From an uncultured Flavobacteriaceae bacterium (GTDB taxonomy: Bacteria; Bacteroidota; Bacteroidia; Flavobacteriales; Flavobacteriaceae): a DNA stretch of 38,374 nt. Both the position numbers and the translations under genes were made by a program. The notes beneath the pieces are model-generated. The model was not told the DNA's origin. It saw only the letters and a list, made by a program, of their open reading frames with translations, and searched no databases. The first letter of the stretch is position 1. Each line of letters begins with the position of its first letter. Positions 22,620 to 30,805 of this stretch are shown piece by piece. The stretch lies in NCBI GenBank assembly GCA_905479435.1, contig CAJQMN010000084.1, forward strand, positions 1 to 38,374, given 5' to 3'.

Positions 22620-24083
22620 TTAATTTAATTTATTGGGTAAAGTTACGGTAAATACTGTTCCTTCTCCTGCTACAGAGGTGAAGTTAATTGAACCCTCATA
22701 GGCTTCAATAATATTTTTGATCATAGGAAGCCCGAGTCCCATTCCACTTGTTTTTGTTGTAAATTTAGGTTCAAAAATTAAGTGCTCAACTTCTAGTTCA
22801 ATCCCTTTTCCATTATCTGAAACTTCTATAAATATTTTTTTATTTTTTATAAAAACTTTGACAACAATTTTAGGATTCCTTACCCCTTCAACTGCTTGCT
22901 TTGCATTTTTGACTAGATTTGTTACTATCCGAATCAGCTGAGTTTTATCCAAGTTTGCAAACACCTCTTCTTTTTCAGGTAGATATTCAACATAGTCCTC
23001 ACTAAATATATCAAGAGCCATTTTTACAACTTCTATTATCTCAATTTTTTCTTTACGCTGTTTTGGCATTTTTGCAAAATCAGAAAAGGCCTCTGCAATT
23101 GAGCTCATAACATCTATTTGTTGTATTAATGTATTACTGTATTCTTTTAATTTTACTTTAATATTTGGGTCATTAATATCGAACCTTCTTTCAAAACTTT
23201 GAACAGAAAGCCTCATTGGCGTAAGTGGATTTTTAATTTCATGAGCAACTTGTTTTGCCATCTCCCTCCAGGCTTGTTCACGCTCACTTGTTGCTAATTT
23301 GACTGCACTTTCTTCTAACTCATCGATCATATTGTTATAGCCCTCTACCAGAATTCCAATTTCTGCACTTGCTGAACTTAATACAATTTTTTCATTCCTC
23401 TCATTTAGCCTAGTGCGTTTCATTTTATCTGTAATATTCTTAATAGACCTTGTAATATAACTCGATAAAAAATAGGCTAACATTATTGCTATTAAAAGCA
23501 TAAATAGGTATACAAGAATTAAACGCGTTAAAAAAACCTTTAGCTCAGATTCTTGGATGGTATTGTCTTGATTAAATTCTAACTTTAGAATACCAATTCT
23601 ATTAGAAATTGAGTCAAGAATATAGGTATATGATGTTTCAATTTTAATTTTATTATTTTCTTCAACTTCAAAAACTCTGTCTTCTTTACTAGATTTTAAT
23701 TGAGAAACTTTTGAAATAGACAAGTTGGGAGGTATTGAGTCTTTTAAGCCAAAAGGAACGGAAGTTCTTAACATTGCACCACCCAAATCATACATTGTGA
23801 TTTCTAAATTGTGAACGTATGCAATCTCATATATAGCATTTTGAAATATTGTTTTAAGGTTTTCAGTTGTGACAGCGATATTTGAACGTTGATATAATTG
23901 TATGTCTAATTCTTTTTTTAAGGTTTCCTCCTTTCTCCCAAATCGGCTAACGTTATAATCTATGGTTTGTTTATTATATTGATATATAGTTACCCCTATA
24001 ATTAATATTGTTGCCAAAAAAATTAGCAAAATCATTACAATAAAGATTCTAATTCTTAATGATATGTTGTTAAATTTTTTCAA
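22620..24083 (-). CDS. Membrane sensor histidine kinase (HAMP)
   Basis: The 487-residue kinase has a first membrane helix (about 12-34) and a periplasmic sensor region of about 150 residues. A second helix (about 185-207) leads to a HAMP linker. The HisKA dimerisation domain has the phospho-accepting His281 in EMAKQVAHEIKNPLTPMRLS. The HATPase domain holds N-box NLVKNAKQAV, G1 DNGKGIE and G2 GMGLGLPM. The H-box HEIKNPL resembles the NtrY-like group. No response regulator is adjacent, so it is an orphan kinase. It is cotranscribed with a crotonase gene. The signal is unknown. Confidence 0.93.
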   Translation of the reverse strand: MKKFNNISLRIRIFIVMILLIFLATILIIGVTIYQYNKQTIDYNVSRFGRKEETLKKELDIQLYQRSNIAVTTENLKTIFQNAIYEIAYVHNLEITMYDLGGAMLRTSVPFGLKDSIPPNLSISKVSQLKSSKEDRVFEVEENNKIKIETSYTYILDSISNRIGILKLEFNQDNTIQESELKVFLTRLILVYLFMLLIAIMLAYFLSSYITRSIKNITDKMKRTRLNERNEKIVLSSASAEIGILVEGYNNMIDELEESAVKLATSEREQAWREMAKQVAHEIKNPLTPMRLSVQSFERRFDINDPNIKVKLKEYSNTLIQQIDVMSSIAEAFSDFAKMPKQRKEKIEIIEVVKMALDIFSEDYVEYLPEKEEVFANLDKTQLIRIVTNLVKNAKQAVEGVRNPKIVVKVFIKNKKIFIEVSDNGKGIELEVEHLIFEPKFTTKTSGMGLGLPMIKNIIEAYEGSINFTSVAGEGTVFTVTLPNKLN

Positions 24084-24204
24084 TGTTTTTAGTAGATCAG
24101 TATCGATTTATATTTCTTAAAAAAGCTTTCTAATAACAATTTCAATTCCTAAAAAATTAAAATTAATAAGTGACAAACAAGATACATAAAGAAAATCAAA
24201 AAAA

Positions 24205-24231
24205 AGCTGATGTAAATAAATTACACCAGCT
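24205..24231 (-). terminator. Terminator after leuS
   Basis: An 11-bp stem (arms 24205-24215 and 24221-24231, one G-U wobble) has a 5-nt loop. On the minus strand a run of eight T follows. It lies 27 bases beyond the leuS stop. Confidence 0.85.
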
Positions 24232-24257
24232 ATACCTAAATTTGTTTCTTGTTTAAA

Positions 24258-27200
24258 CTACCCGACAATATTTATTATTTTTCCAGGAACAATAATAATT
24301 TTTTTAGGAGTTCTTCCTGCCAATTGGGCCTGAGTTTTTTCTTGTGCCATAACAGTTTTTTCTATGTCCTCTTTGGACATATCTAAAGGCAATTCTAGTG
24401 TAAACCTCATTTTCCCATTAAAAGAAACTGGATAGTTCTTAGAGCTTTCTACTAAATATTTGGCTTCAAAAATTGGAAAATCTTCTGTTGAAATAGATAC
24501 TTCATGCCCTAATTTACTCCATAATTCTTCAGCAATATGGGGTGCATAAGGTGAGATTAGCAATAGTAACGGTTCTAAAATATCTCGTTTATTACATTTA
24601 TGCGCAGTTAACTCATTAACAGCGATCATAAAAGTAGAGACAGATGTGTTAAATGAAAAGTTCTCAATATCTTCTTCTACTTTTTTGATCGTTTTATGCA
24701 AGGTCTTTAATTCTTCTGGGGTTGGCTCAGCATCTGAAATAGAGAATTCTTCACCGTTATAAAACAACTTCCATAATTTCTTTAAGAAAGAATGTACTCC
24801 AGAGATACCTGATGTTTTCCAGGGTTTGGCTTGTTCTAATGGCCCCAAAAACATTTCAAATAAACGCAGACTATCTGCTCCATATTCTGCACAAATATTG
24901 TCTGGGTTTACAACATTGTATTTTGATTTAGACATCTTCTCTACTTCTCTAGAGACTTTAAAAGTCCCGTCTTCTTCAACAATAAATTCTGCATCTTTAA
25001 ACTCCTCTCTCCAACTTTTGAAGGCCTCAATATCTAGTTCATCTGATGAATTCACAAAAGAAACGTCTGTATGAATAGGTTGAACTTTTTTATCTTGGAT
25101 TAATCCTTTTGAATAAAACTTACGAGTACCCTCTTCCCTAAAAACAAAAGCACTTGTCCCTAGAATCATTCCTTGATTGATAAGTTTTTTTGCAAACTCA
25201 TCTACAGGAACTAACCCTTTGTCAAATAGAAATTTTTGCCAAAAACGTGCATATAATAAATGTCCTGTTGCATGTTCTGACCCACCGATATATAGATCTA
25301 CCTCTTTCCAATATTCTAAAGATGCTTTGGAAGCAAACTCATCTTTATTGTTTGGATCCATATAGCGGTTAAAGTAATATGAACTTCCTGCCCAACCCGG
25401 CATGGTATTTAATTCTAGAGGATATACCGTTTTATTTTTTAATTTTTCATTCGAAACTACTTTCTTAGCACGAGAATCCCAAGCCCATTCTGTCGCATTC
25501 CCTAACGGTGGTTTTCCATCCTCAGTAGGTAGATATTTTTCTACCTCTGGAAGAACAATTGGTAAATATTTTGCAGCAATCATTTGAGGCATTCCATCCT
25601 TATAATAAACTGGGAAAGGTTCTCCCCAATAGCGTTGCCTGCTAAAAACAGCATCACGTAAACGATAATTTACTTTGCCATAACCAATTTTTTGTTTCTC
25701 TAATTCAAAAATAGATAGTTTTAAAGCTTTCTTATAAGATAAATCACTCAGAAAATCAGAATTTGAAATTGTAGTTCCCTCTTTATTTGTATGCGCTTCT
25801 TCGTCGATATTTACATCTTTAAAAATATTCGGTATTGGAATTTTAAAATGTTTTGCAAAATCATAATCTCTTTGATCTCCGCAAGGAACAGCCATTACAG
25901 CACCTGTTCCATATCCAGCCAAAACATAGTCTCCAATCCAAATCTGAACCTTTTCTCCTGAAAATGGGTGAATTGCATAAGCCCCTGTAAAAGCACCTGA
26001 AATGGTTTTTACATCCGCCATTCTATCTCTCTCAGATCTTTTAGCTGTAGCCTTTATATAATTTTCAACTTCAGTTTTTTGAGCAGCAGTTGTTATTTTA
26101 GAAACCAATTCATGCTCTGGAGCTAAAGTCATAAAACTAACTCCAAAAATAGTATCAGGTCTTGTTGTAAAAACAGAAATTTCATATGCTGTTTGTTTAG
26201 AGGAAATGTTTTCTTTTGTTGTTTTTGGAATTTCTGTCGAAAATTGAATGGCATTATTTATTTTAGAAATAACTTCCTCAACATTTTTCTCTACCTCTTC
26301 ATTAGTAACATAAAGAACATTAAATCCTTCTTCATTGAAATATGCTTTTCTAATTTTTTCATCTTCTTTCCCTGAAAATTCTACAATAATATTTTTTGAT
26401 AAACAAACATAATCTGCCAATAAAGAACCAATAGTGTATTTTTTTCTAAACTTTATAGCCCCTTTTTTTACTTTTAATTTATTCCAAAGAACAGATTCTG
26501 ATGTTGTTAAATTTGATCTGACTTCTTTGAGTTCCTCTAGGGCTTTATAAGATAATTTTGTCTCTGTATTCTCTGTTAATATTGAAGCATCAACTTTAAA
26601 GGTTACCATAGCTCCCTGCGATCGACCAATCCAATTGGTTTGTGAGTCTTTTAATGGCTGAGGCCAATCTATAGTATCTAGGCCATCCAGCAAACGTTGT
26701 GCGTAAGCAGAAATACGCATAGACCACTGGGTCATTTTTTTTCTAACCACAGGATGTCCTCCACGCTCTGAAACGCCATTGATAATTTCATCGTTTGCCA
26801 ACACTGTTCCTAATGCTGGACACCAATTTACTTCTGTATCAGATAAAAATGTTAATCGATATTTTAATAAGATTTGTTCTTGTTTTACTTTTTCAAAAGC
26901 TTTCCATTCATCAGCAGTGAACACCTCAATTTCATCGTCAGCCGCTGCATTTATACTCAAATTCCCTTCTTTTTTAAATATGGAAATTAATGAAGAAATA
27001 TCCTCTGCTTTATCAGAATCTTTATTGTACCAGGAGTCAAATAATTGAGTAAAAATCCATTGAGTCCATTTATAATATTCAGGGTTTGATGTTCGTACTT
27101 CTCGAGACCAATCAAAAGAAAATCCAATTTGATCCAATTGACGGCGGTAGGTTTTAATATTTTCTTCAGTTGTTTTTGCTGGATGTTGACCCGTTTGTAT

Positions 27201-27467
27201 GGCATATTGTTCAGCGGGTAATCCAAAAGAATCATAACCTTGTGGGTGCAATACATTGTAGCCTTTATGACGTTTGTAACGCGCATAAATATCTGATGCA
27301 ATATATCCTAAAGGATGTCCAACATGTAAACCCGCCCCTGATGGGTAAGGAAACATGTCTAAAACATAATATTTTGGTTTTTCAGAATCATTACTAGCTT
27401 TAAATGTTTGATTTTTAGCCCAATGATTTTGCCACTTTTCCTCTATTTCTTTAAAATTATAGTGCAT
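24258..27467 (-). CDS. leuS: Leucyl-tRNA synthetase with a DUF559-like insertion
   Basis: LeuRS charges tRNA-Leu. Class I signatures are GLHVGHPLGY (HIGH equivalent, about 46-55) and KMSKS at 844-848. The CP1 editing domain retains FTTRPDTIFG (433-442) and GTGAVMAVPCGDQRD (520-534, with the conserved aspartate D531). A Bacteroidota-type insert around 150-200 (NKDSDKAEDISSLISIF) is expected. The oddity is about 135 extra residues (293-427) between VTFKV and EISVF in the first CP1 loop, which bring the total to 1069 residues. The frame is open throughout and no stop or frameshift interrupts it. Both termini and all signatures are intact, so the enzyme should be functional. The insert is listed separately. 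Confidence 0.96.
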   Translation of the reverse strand: MHYNFKEIEEKWQNHWAKNQTFKASNDSEKPKYYVLDMFPYPSGAGLHVGHPLGYIASDIYARYKRHKGYNVLHPQGYDSFGLPAEQYAIQTGQHPAKTTEENIKTYRRQLDQIGFSFDWSREVRTSNPEYYKWTQWIFTQLFDSWYNKDSDKAEDISSLISIFKKEGNLSINAAADDEIEVFTADEWKAFEKVKQEQILLKYRLTFLSDTEVNWCPALGTVLANDEIINGVSERGGHPVVRKKMTQWSMRISAYAQRLLDGLDTIDWPQPLKDSQTNWIGRSQGAMVTFKVDASILTENTETKLSYKALEELKEVRSNLTTSESVLWNKLKVKKGAIKFRKKYTIGSLLADYVCLSKNIIVEFSGKEDEKIRKAYFNEEGFNVLYVTNEEVEKNVEEVISKINNAIQFSTEIPKTTKENISSKQTAYEISVFTTRPDTIFGVSFMTLAPEHELVSKITTAAQKTEVENYIKATAKRSERDRMADVKTISGAFTGAYAIHPFSGEKVQIWIGDYVLAGYGTGAVMAVPCGDQRDYDFAKHFKIPIPNIFKDVNIDEEAHTNKEGTTISNSDFLSDLSYKKALKLSIFELEKQKIGYGKVNYRLRDAVFSRQRYWGEPFPVYYKDGMPQMIAAKYLPIVLPEVEKYLPTEDGKPPLGNATEWAWDSRAKKVVSNEKLKNKTVYPLELNTMPGWAGSSYYFNRYMDPNNKDEFASKASLEYWKEVDLYIGGSEHATGHLLYARFWQKFLFDKGLVPVDEFAKKLINQGMILGTSAFVFREEGTRKFYSKGLIQDKKVQPIHTDVSFVNSSDELDIEAFKSWREEFKDAEFIVEEDGTFKVSREVEKMSKSKYNVVNPDNICAEYGADSLRLFEMFLGPLEQAKPWKTSGISGVHSFLKKLWKLFYNGEEFSISDAEPTPEELKTLHKTIKKVEEDIENFSFNTSVSTFMIAVNELTAHKCNKRDILEPLLLLISPYAPHIAEELWSKLGHEVSISTEDFPIFEAKYLVESSKNYPVSFNGKMRFTLELPLDMSKEDIEKTVMAQEKTQAQLAGRTPKKIIIVPGKIINIVG
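26187..26591 (-). other. DUF559 (Vsr/REase-like) domain inserted in LeuRS
   Basis: LeuRS residues 293-427 do not belong to the normal synthetase. Residues about 315-402 (26262-26525) follow the DUF559 pattern: LTTSESVLWNKLK, then KFRKKYTIGSLLADYVC, NIIVEFSG, a helix, GFNVLYVTNEEV and a final helix. DUF559 domains share the Vsr/PD-(D/E)xK-like endonuclease fold. The usual E-x-D of the active site appears as E363-F-S365, and the histidine after the glycine is missing, so nuclease activity is doubtful. Flanking linkers are lysine/threonine-rich. No intein splice motif is visible. The identification rests on remembered family features rather than a search. Confidence 0.82.
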
Positions 27468-27490
27468 GAAATTTTCTTCTTAAAAGTGCT

Positions 27491-27498
27491 CAAATTTA
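27491..27498 (-). promoter_or_regulatory. -7 element upstream of leuS
   Basis: On the minus strand this is TAAATTTG (TAnnTTTG), 24 bases before the ATG at 27467. Confidence 0.5.
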
Positions 27499-27598
27499 CA
27501 CTTATTCTTGCAAAGTATAAAGTCTATCTAATAATAATGGGATTCTTAAAACATCAAAAAGTATTTTAAACTACTAAAATGTTAACTAAAAAATAAAA

Positions 27599-27637
27599 CC
27601 CATAAAAAAGACAAAATAAAATTCATCTTTTTATGGG
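27599..27637 (-). terminator. Terminator after the DUF2911 gene
   Basis: A 10-bp stem (CCCATAAAAA with TTTTTATGGG) has a 19-nt loop. On the minus strand it is followed by TTTTATTTTTT. It lies 26 bases beyond the stop. Confidence 0.7.
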
Positions 27638-27662
27638 CCTAAACTATTAAAAGTTAAAGGTT

Positions 27663-28193
27663 TTATTTCACTGGTATACTTAAGATAACATCTCCCCATC
27701 CCATGTGAATTGTCATGTCTTTATCAATTATAATTGAAAATAGGTCAATAATTTTCTCTGACTTTTTAACAGGTATACTAACCTTGGCCACATCATTTTC
27801 ATCTTTATGAAAATAAACCCCCCATACGTTTACCTGACTACTTAACACTACTGTCCATGAAGTTTCTCCTGGAATTGTATACATTGTATACGTACCTGAC
27901 TTTACTTCAGTACCACCAAAATTAACATCTTTGTAAAATGTAATTTCTGTTGCTTCATTAGCTCCTGTTCTCCACTTTTTCCCAAACTTAGCTAAGTTTG
28001 TTATAGACCTCCCTTTTAACTGAGGTCTGCTGTAGATGATTTTTATCACTTTATCTGAAATTCTGTAATTATCTGGATAAGATGCCAAATCCATAGGACT
28101 TTTATCTAATCCTTTGAAGTCTTGTGCTATCGCTTGATTTAAAAAAATTCCGCTAAAAAAAAGTATCGTAACTACTAAAAATGTTTTTTTCAT
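27663..28193 (-). CDS. DUF2911 family secreted protein
   Basis: The 176-residue protein has a signal peptide (MKKTFLVVTILFFSGIFLNQAIAQ, cleavage near 24). It contains the DUF2911 core: IKIIYSRPQLKGRSI, KKWRTGANEATEITFYKDVNFGG, TYTMYTIPGETSWTVVLSSQ and a C-terminal GWGDVILSIPV. The family is common in Bacteroidota, is predicted to be periplasmic, and has no established biochemical role. It stands alone between leuS and the feo operon, with a terminator at its 3' end. Confidence 0.9.
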   Translation of the reverse strand: MKKTFLVVTILFFSGIFLNQAIAQDFKGLDKSPMDLASYPDNYRISDKVIKIIYSRPQLKGRSITNLAKFGKKWRTGANEATEITFYKDVNFGGTEVKSGTYTMYTIPGETSWTVVLSSQVNVWGVYFHKDENDVAKVSIPVKKSEKIIDLFSIIIDKDMTIHMGWGDVILSIPVK

Positions 28194-28269
28194 GATATAA
28201 AATATTTAAGGTTTAAATTTTTTGTCTGTTACATCTGGTTTTAAAAAAAGGTTTTTTTACTGTAAAATT

Positions 28270-28380
28270 TTAGCAATCACAATCTTTATTGCATCCAGAC
28301 GTCGTCTTCTTGAAGAAGAATTTTTTAACTAAGAAAAAAACTGCTACTCCAACTGCACTATATACTATAATTTCTTGCAT
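28270..28380 (-). CDS. FeoB-associated Cys-rich membrane protein
   Basis: The 36-residue protein begins MQEIIVYSAVGVAVFFLVKKFFFKK, one membrane helix, and ends in a short cytosolic tail with three cysteines (TSGCNKDCDC). This is the FeoB_associated family found after feoB in many Bacteroidota, comparable in position to FeoC. The ATG shares one base with the feoB stop (TAATG), a strong sign of translational coupling. A longer in-frame start further upstream lies inside feoB and is not needed. The cysteine tail may bind iron, but this is not shown. Confidence 0.88.
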   Translation of the reverse strand: MQEIIVYSAVGVAVFFLVKKFFFKKTTSGCNKDCDC

Positions 28381-30500
28381 TAGCTTAGTATTTGAAATAC
28401 AATAAAGGAGCAAATATAGGCCAAAACACCCATACCTACGAATTGAACTAAAGGCCATTTCCAACTTTTAGTTTCTCGTTTTACAATAGCCAAAGTTGCC
28501 ATACACTGCATAGCAAATGCATAAAAAACCAGTAAAGACATGCCTACTGGAAAATTAAATCTTTTAGTATTGGTTTCAGGATTAATTTCTGAGGCCATTC
28601 GTTGCTTTATTGTTGTAATATCATCATCATCACTTTCTACCGAATAAATGGTTGCTAAAGTTCCTACAAAAACCTCTCTTGCAGCAAAAGAACTAATTAA
28701 AGCTATACCTATTTTCCAATCATAGCCCAATGGTTTAATTAAAGGTTCTATACTTTTTCCCATGATGCCAATGTATGAGTTTTCTAATTTGGCAGAGGCA
28801 ATCATTTGATTAAGTTTTACTTCAGTAATTTCTTGGCTTACTGTTTTTTCAATAATATTTTTTTCAACATCAGTATAAGCTTGTGGACCATTAGAAGCTA
28901 AAAACCAGAGCACTATTGAGATTGATAAAATTATTTTTCCAGCACCAAAAATAAAAGCCTTTGTTTTTTCAATTACATCAAAAAATACATTTTTCAATGA
29001 TGGTAATTTATAATCTGGCATTTCTACCACAAAAAATGAAGTGTTTTTTATTTTTAGTGTTTTATGAAGGATTATTGCAGCTATAATAGCGGTTATAAAA
29101 CCCAGGATATATAAACTAAGTAGAGTTAACCCTTGTAAATTTAAAATTCCAAAAATCTTTTTGTCAGGAATAATTAATGCAATAATAATTGCATAAACCG
29201 GCAAACGTGCAGAACAGGTTGTAAACGGTGTTACCAGTATAGTGATTAGGCGTTCTTTCCACCCTGAAATATTACGAGTAGCCATAACAGCAGGAATAGC
29301 ACAAGCTGTTCCTGAAATTAATGGAATAACACTTTTCCCACTCATTCCAAAACGTCTCATGATTTTATCCATTAGAAAAACAACCCTACTCATGTACCCT
29401 GTTTCTTCAAGTAGAGAAATAAATAAGAATAATATTGCAATTTGTGGAATAAAAATAATAATTCCTCCAATTCCAGGAATGATTCCCTCTGAAATTAAGT
29501 TATTTAAAACTCCAGCAGGCATCGTTTGGTTTACATAAGAACTGAGGTTTGCAAATACAGTGTCTATAAGATCCATAGGAAGACTTGCCCAGTCAAAAAT
29601 AGATTGAAAAATTAATAGCAACACAGTGAAAAATAGGATATATCCAAAAATTTTGTGTGTAAAAACCTTATCTAGCTTAGCTCTTAAATCTGTTGCTTTA
29701 GAACGATCTGCAAGGTATGTTTTTTTTAATATTTCATTAATTTTTTGATACCTATAAATGGTTTCTTTATGCTGGTATTTCTTTAAATTTTTGGAGTCGT
29801 TTTTAAAAGTTAAAAGCGCTTTTTTTTCATCTTCTGAAATCTTGTCAGGAAAACTATTTTGAGTAATCATTAACCATAATTCATATATAGAATATTTTGG
29901 ATTAATTTCTTTTAATCTGTCAAAATAAGCAGGATCAATTCTGTTATTAACATTACATAATGGAAATGCTTTTGCTGAATTATACGTTTTTAATATTGCT
30001 TTTTTTACCTCTTCAACTCCTATATCAGGATCTTTTCTAACACTTAATAAAACTACTTCGTTACTTAATTCTTTTTTTAATAATTTTAAATCTATTGTTA
30101 TCCCTTTTCGTTTCATTTGATCTGCCATATTAATAGCTAAAACCGTAGGTATTTCTAGGTCTTTAACCTGAGAAAAGAGTAATAGATTTCTTTTTAAGTT
30201 TTCAACATCTGCAACAACAACAATAACGTCTGGAGTTTTTTCTGATTTAGAATTTAAAAGTGTTTTTAAAACAATTGTTTCATCTAAAGATGTTGGATTA
30301 ATGCTATATGTGCCAGGTAAATCTGTAATAATTGCTTTTAAATTGCTTTGTAGCTTGCTGTGCCCTTCTTTTTTGTCTACAGTAACCCCAGGGTAATTCC
30401 CAACTTTCTGATTTAAACCCGTTAGCTCGTTAAACAAGGACGTTTTACCTGTATTAGGATTTCCTATTAAAGCTACATTAATAGTTTTTTTGTGACTCAT
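28380..30500 (-). CDS. feoB: Ferrous iron transporter FeoB
   Basis: FeoB is the GTPase-linked Fe(II) importer of the cytoplasmic membrane. The 706-residue protein has an N-terminal G domain with G1 GNPNTGKT (13-20), G3 DLPGTYS and G4 NMAD. A spacer helical domain follows. The membrane part has two Gate repeats (GGIIIFIPQIAILFLFISLLEETGYMSR, ATRNISGWKERLITILVTPF) and the C-terminal repeat (ALISSFAAREVFVGTLATIYSVE). The start overlaps the feoA stop by one base, and the stop overlaps the small FeoB-associated gene, so feoA-feoB-small protein is one translationally coupled operon. Confidence 0.98.
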   Translation of the reverse strand: MSHKKTINVALIGNPNTGKTSLFNELTGLNQKVGNYPGVTVDKKEGHSKLQSNLKAIITDLPGTYSINPTSLDETIVLKTLLNSKSEKTPDVIVVVADVENLKRNLLLFSQVKDLEIPTVLAINMADQMKRKGITIDLKLLKKELSNEVVLLSVRKDPDIGVEEVKKAILKTYNSAKAFPLCNVNNRIDPAYFDRLKEINPKYSIYELWLMITQNSFPDKISEDEKKALLTFKNDSKNLKKYQHKETIYRYQKINEILKKTYLADRSKATDLRAKLDKVFTHKIFGYILFFTVLLLIFQSIFDWASLPMDLIDTVFANLSSYVNQTMPAGVLNNLISEGIIPGIGGIIIFIPQIAILFLFISLLEETGYMSRVVFLMDKIMRRFGMSGKSVIPLISGTACAIPAVMATRNISGWKERLITILVTPFTTCSARLPVYAIIIALIIPDKKIFGILNLQGLTLLSLYILGFITAIIAAIILHKTLKIKNTSFFVVEMPDYKLPSLKNVFFDVIEKTKAFIFGAGKIILSISIVLWFLASNGPQAYTDVEKNIIEKTVSQEITEVKLNQMIASAKLENSYIGIMGKSIEPLIKPLGYDWKIGIALISSFAAREVFVGTLATIYSVESDDDDITTIKQRMASEINPETNTKRFNFPVGMSLLVFYAFAMQCMATLAIVKRETKSWKWPLVQFVGMGVLAYICSFIVFQILS

Positions 30501-30727
30501 TATTGGGCTTTAATGATTTGAATTTTTGAAGCAGTTTCTTTTCTAATGGCCAAGTGACTTCCATTTACACAGATATACAATGGGTCGTTTAACGGTGCCA
30601 ATTGAATGAGCTCTACTTCAGCTCCGGGAAGGCAGCCCATCTCTAGCAACTTAAGAGGGATCTCATTTAGAGATTCTTCCGATATATAAGCCAACTCACC
30701 AATATGTAAAGATGCTATTGTAGTCAT
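30500..30727 (-). CDS. feoA: Ferrous iron transport protein FeoA
   Basis: The 75-residue cytosolic protein has an SH3-like FeoA fold (LKLLEMGCLPGAEVELIQLAPLNDPLYICVNG, IRKETASKIQI). FeoA works with FeoB in ferrous iron uptake, probably by contacting its G domain. It starts the feo operon: the gene overlaps feoB by one base and is preceded by a -7 element and a leader with a palindrome. The size and motifs are normal. Fur-type regulation is expected for such an operon, but I cannot point to a Fur box. Confidence 0.96.
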   Translation of the reverse strand: MTTIASLHIGELAYISEESLNEIPLKLLEMGCLPGAEVELIQLAPLNDPLYICVNGSHLAIRKETASKIQIIKAQ

Positions 30728-30736
30728 TAAATATAG

Positions 30737-30756
30737 ATTCCCGCTTATGCGGGAAT
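30737..30756. repeat. Perfect palindrome in the feoA leader (ATTCCCGC-TTAT-GCGGGAAT)
   Basis: Eight-bp GC-rich arms with a 4-nt loop form a stable hairpin ten bases before the feoA ATG, within the predicted leader. The GC content is much higher than in the surroundings. The sequence resembles the dispersed ATTCCCGC...GCGGGAATGA hairpin repeats known in many bacterial genomes. I see no other copy in the window. Confidence 0.7.
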
Positions 30757-30767
30757 GAAATTAGTTA

Positions 30768-30775
30768 CAAAGATA
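30768..30775 (-). promoter_or_regulatory. -7 element for the feo operon
   Basis: On the minus strand this is TATCTTTG (TAnnTTTG), 41 bases upstream of the feoA ATG. The transcript would start about six bases downstream, placing the palindrome in the 5' leader. Confidence 0.55.
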
Positions 30776-30805
30776 CTAAACTAGAATGATTCTAAACAGT
30801 TAATT

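Noticed and set aside
26187-26591. Intein as explanation for the leuS insert
   Set aside because: No N-terminal Cys/Ser splice residue with block A features and no C-terminal HN-[C/S/T] junction is present. The insert sits in a variable loop rather than a conserved active-site motif.
24258-27467. Assembly error or fusion in leuS
   Set aside because: The frame is open over the insert and both joins. Base composition and codon use do not change abruptly. Synthetase motifs on either side remain in order.
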